Shown in pieces: positions 20,100 through 20,783 of a stretch of 20,783 bases of DNA. Made by a program: the position numbers and the translations under genes. The notes under the pieces are model-generated. The model saw only the letters and a list, made by a program, of their open reading frames with translations. It did no database searches and was not told where the DNA came from. The stretch is from a virus. The stretch lies in the IMG/VR virus record IMGVR_UViG_3300030380_002195, positions 1,448 through 22,230 of that record; one strand, written 5' to 3'. Every line of letters begins with the position of its first letter. Position 1 is the first letter of the stretch.

Positions 20100-20285
20100 T
20101 TACCTGTCAAGTGCCTTCTGTTTTTGCAAATAACAAACAGAGCAATACATATCCCAACTATCCCAAACATCAGCCCTCGCACCACACTTGCAAACGTACT
20201 CCTGTTTTGTAATGTGATGTTGAGGCTGACATTTTTGGCTGACATTATCTGCTGACAAAATTTGGCTGACATTATTCGCTGACAA
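20100..20285 (-). CDS. Small Zn-ribbon protein, start uncertain (61 aa from TTG)
   Basis: The C-terminal half carries a zinc-ribbon pattern: YVCKCGARADVWDSWD followed by MYCSVCYLQKQ (CxC and CxxC 14 residues apart). This supports the frame over a competing one. I chose TTG at 20285 because GAGG lies about nine bases upstream; upstream ATG codons (20363 and later) lack a site and overlap the preceding gene by about 90 bases. From this start the N-terminus consists of a 9-residue tandem repeat (LSANNVSQI, LSADNVSQK) encoded by the TGTCAGC array. It may bind nucleic acid or protein; function unknown. Confidence 0.6.
   Translation of the reverse strand: MSANNVSQILSADNVSQKCQPQHHITKQEYVCKCGARADVWDSWDMYCSVCYLQKQKALDR
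20225..20284. repeat. Five-copy GCTGACA array, 13-14 bp period
   Basis: GCTGACA begins at 20225, 20238, 20251, 20265 and 20278 on the plus strand (TGTCAGC on the minus strand), each followed by an A/T-rich tail. The alternating 13/14 step makes a 27-bp in-frame repeat in the Zn-ribbon gene. Two more copies lie at 19318 and 19340. Iteron-like or operator-like in form. Confidence 0.85.
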
Positions 20286-20520
20286 TATCTCTGTCCTCAA
20301 GTTCTGCAAGCATATAGTCTGCATAATACTGCGGTCTGCCTTCATCATCCATCTGAGGCACAAACTTCATCACGCTATGCAACAGATGCTCAATGTTTTC
20401 TAGTTTGCGTAAATCAGATACCCATACATCACCACAGTCATGTATTGTCTGAACCATATTCTTTATGTCATTGTGAGCCTTTAGAAACTCAACTCTTTCA
20501 TCATCTGTAATATACATCAT
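20272..20520 (-). CDS. Small acidic hypothetical protein (82 aa)
   Basis: Unrecognised. Helical and acidic: MMYITDDERVEFLKAHNDIK, then a segment with Cys29 (TIHDCGDVWVSDLRKLENIE), ending YADYMLAELEDRDIVSE. The ATG overlaps the preceding stop as ATGA at 20517-20520, indicating coupled translation. The second Met codon is an equally good start. Its stop lies within the TGTCAGC array. Confidence 0.75.
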   Translation of the reverse strand: MMYITDDERVEFLKAHNDIKNMVQTIHDCGDVWVSDLRKLENIEHLLHSVMKFVPQMDDEGRPQYYADYMLAELEDRDIVSE

Positions 20521-20711
20521 TGCTCATCCCCAACTGTAGATATAATGTCTAACTTCATCTGTTTAGGCTCATACTCACCGTTCGCTAATTCGGCTAAAAT
20601 TTCATGTATTTCGCTAGGTAACGCATCACTACCCAGCCATAGACTAACCATATCTTCTGTAATCTTTTTGTCATCTGTGTATTTCCATTTTGACTTGTAA
20701 TCGATATTCAT
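20517..20711 (-). CDS. Small hypothetical protein (64 aa)
   Basis: Unrecognised. It begins MNIDYKSKWKYTDDKKITED and continues MVSLWLGSDALPSEIHEILA, then ELANGEYEPKQMKLDI. The frame extends upstream to an ATG at 20738. The start at 20711 is better because GGAG lies about nine bases upstream and because it overlaps the stop of the preceding gene as ATGA, the same junction used at the other end. Confidence 0.75.
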   Translation of the reverse strand: MNIDYKSKWKYTDDKKITEDMVSLWLGSDALPSEIHEILAELANGEYEPKQMKLDIISTVGDEQ

Positions 20712-20783
20712 TGGTACTTGCTCCACTTCTCTTGCCATGCTTCGTTTAATATCTCGTCATATTCTTGGTCGCTGTAGTGTGTC
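20708..20783 (-). CDS. 3' end of a gene truncated by the window edge
   Basis: The last 24 codons of an upstream gene: THYSDQEYDEILNEAWQEKW then SKYQ and a TGA stop that overlaps the next start as ATGA. The sequence is charged and helical. Too little is present to identify the gene. Confidence 0.65.
   Translation of the reverse strand, partial: THYSDQEYDEILNEAWQEKWSKYQ

Noticed and set aside
20225-20284. CRISPR array
   Set aside because: Repeat units are only 7-13 bp with 13-14 bp spacing, far too short for CRISPR repeats and spacers.

Overview
This window is a tightly packed stretch of a tailed bacteriophage genome. Every convincing gene lies on the minus strand, so transcription runs from the right end to the left. 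The packaging and head genes (TerS, TerL, a P22-type portal, a coiled-coil scaffold, an HK97-fold-type coat protein) and many small conserved accessory proteins resemble podovirus-like genomes known mostly from marine viral metagenomes. The host is probably a marine alpha- or gammaproteobacterium, but nothing here fixes it. No DNA polymerase, primase, recognisable tail genes, tRNA or CRISPR array is visible, so this is only part of a genome.

Layout in transcription order. (1) 20783 to 17073 is an early or middle operon: a truncated gene at the edge, two small unknown proteins, a Zn-ribbon protein with a TGTCAGC-type repeat array across its start, a Cys-rich Gp88-like protein, a DUF932-family protein, a 26-residue membrane peptide, a winged-helix protein and two small acidic proteins. 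It ends at a clear Rho-independent terminator (17011-17042). (2) 16481-17010 is the only long gene-free region. It holds two back-to-back sigma70-like promoters with small dyads. The minus-strand one drives the packaging/head operon. The plus-strand one is followed about 110 nt later by a textbook terminator, which suggests a small RNA. (3) 16363 to 4979 is the packaging and head operon: TerS, a small protein, TerL, a tyrosine-recombinase-like protein with a long extension, a 70-aa protein, portal, a small protein overlapping the portal 3' end, an 807-aa putative virion protein with a pesticin-like muramidase domain, scaffold, coat and a putative decoration protein. (4) 4972 to 34 begins with a 12-bp-arm hairpin that overlaps the -35 of a strong promoter. 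That promoter serves a run of small genes: membrane proteins, several very basic small proteins, and a lysis cassette with two membrane proteins and a T4-type lysozyme.

Neighbouring genes are mostly joined by TAATG, TGATG or ATGA junctions or by gaps of a few bases, which indicates translational coupling. Several starts are GTG or TTG. The observations most worth following up are the integrase-like protein placed between terminase and portal, the plus-strand small-RNA unit in the switch region, the hidden 26-residue membrane peptide, the TGTCAGC repeat array, and the out-of-frame gene overlapping the portal 3' end. Family names come from recognising motifs by eye; no database search was possible.
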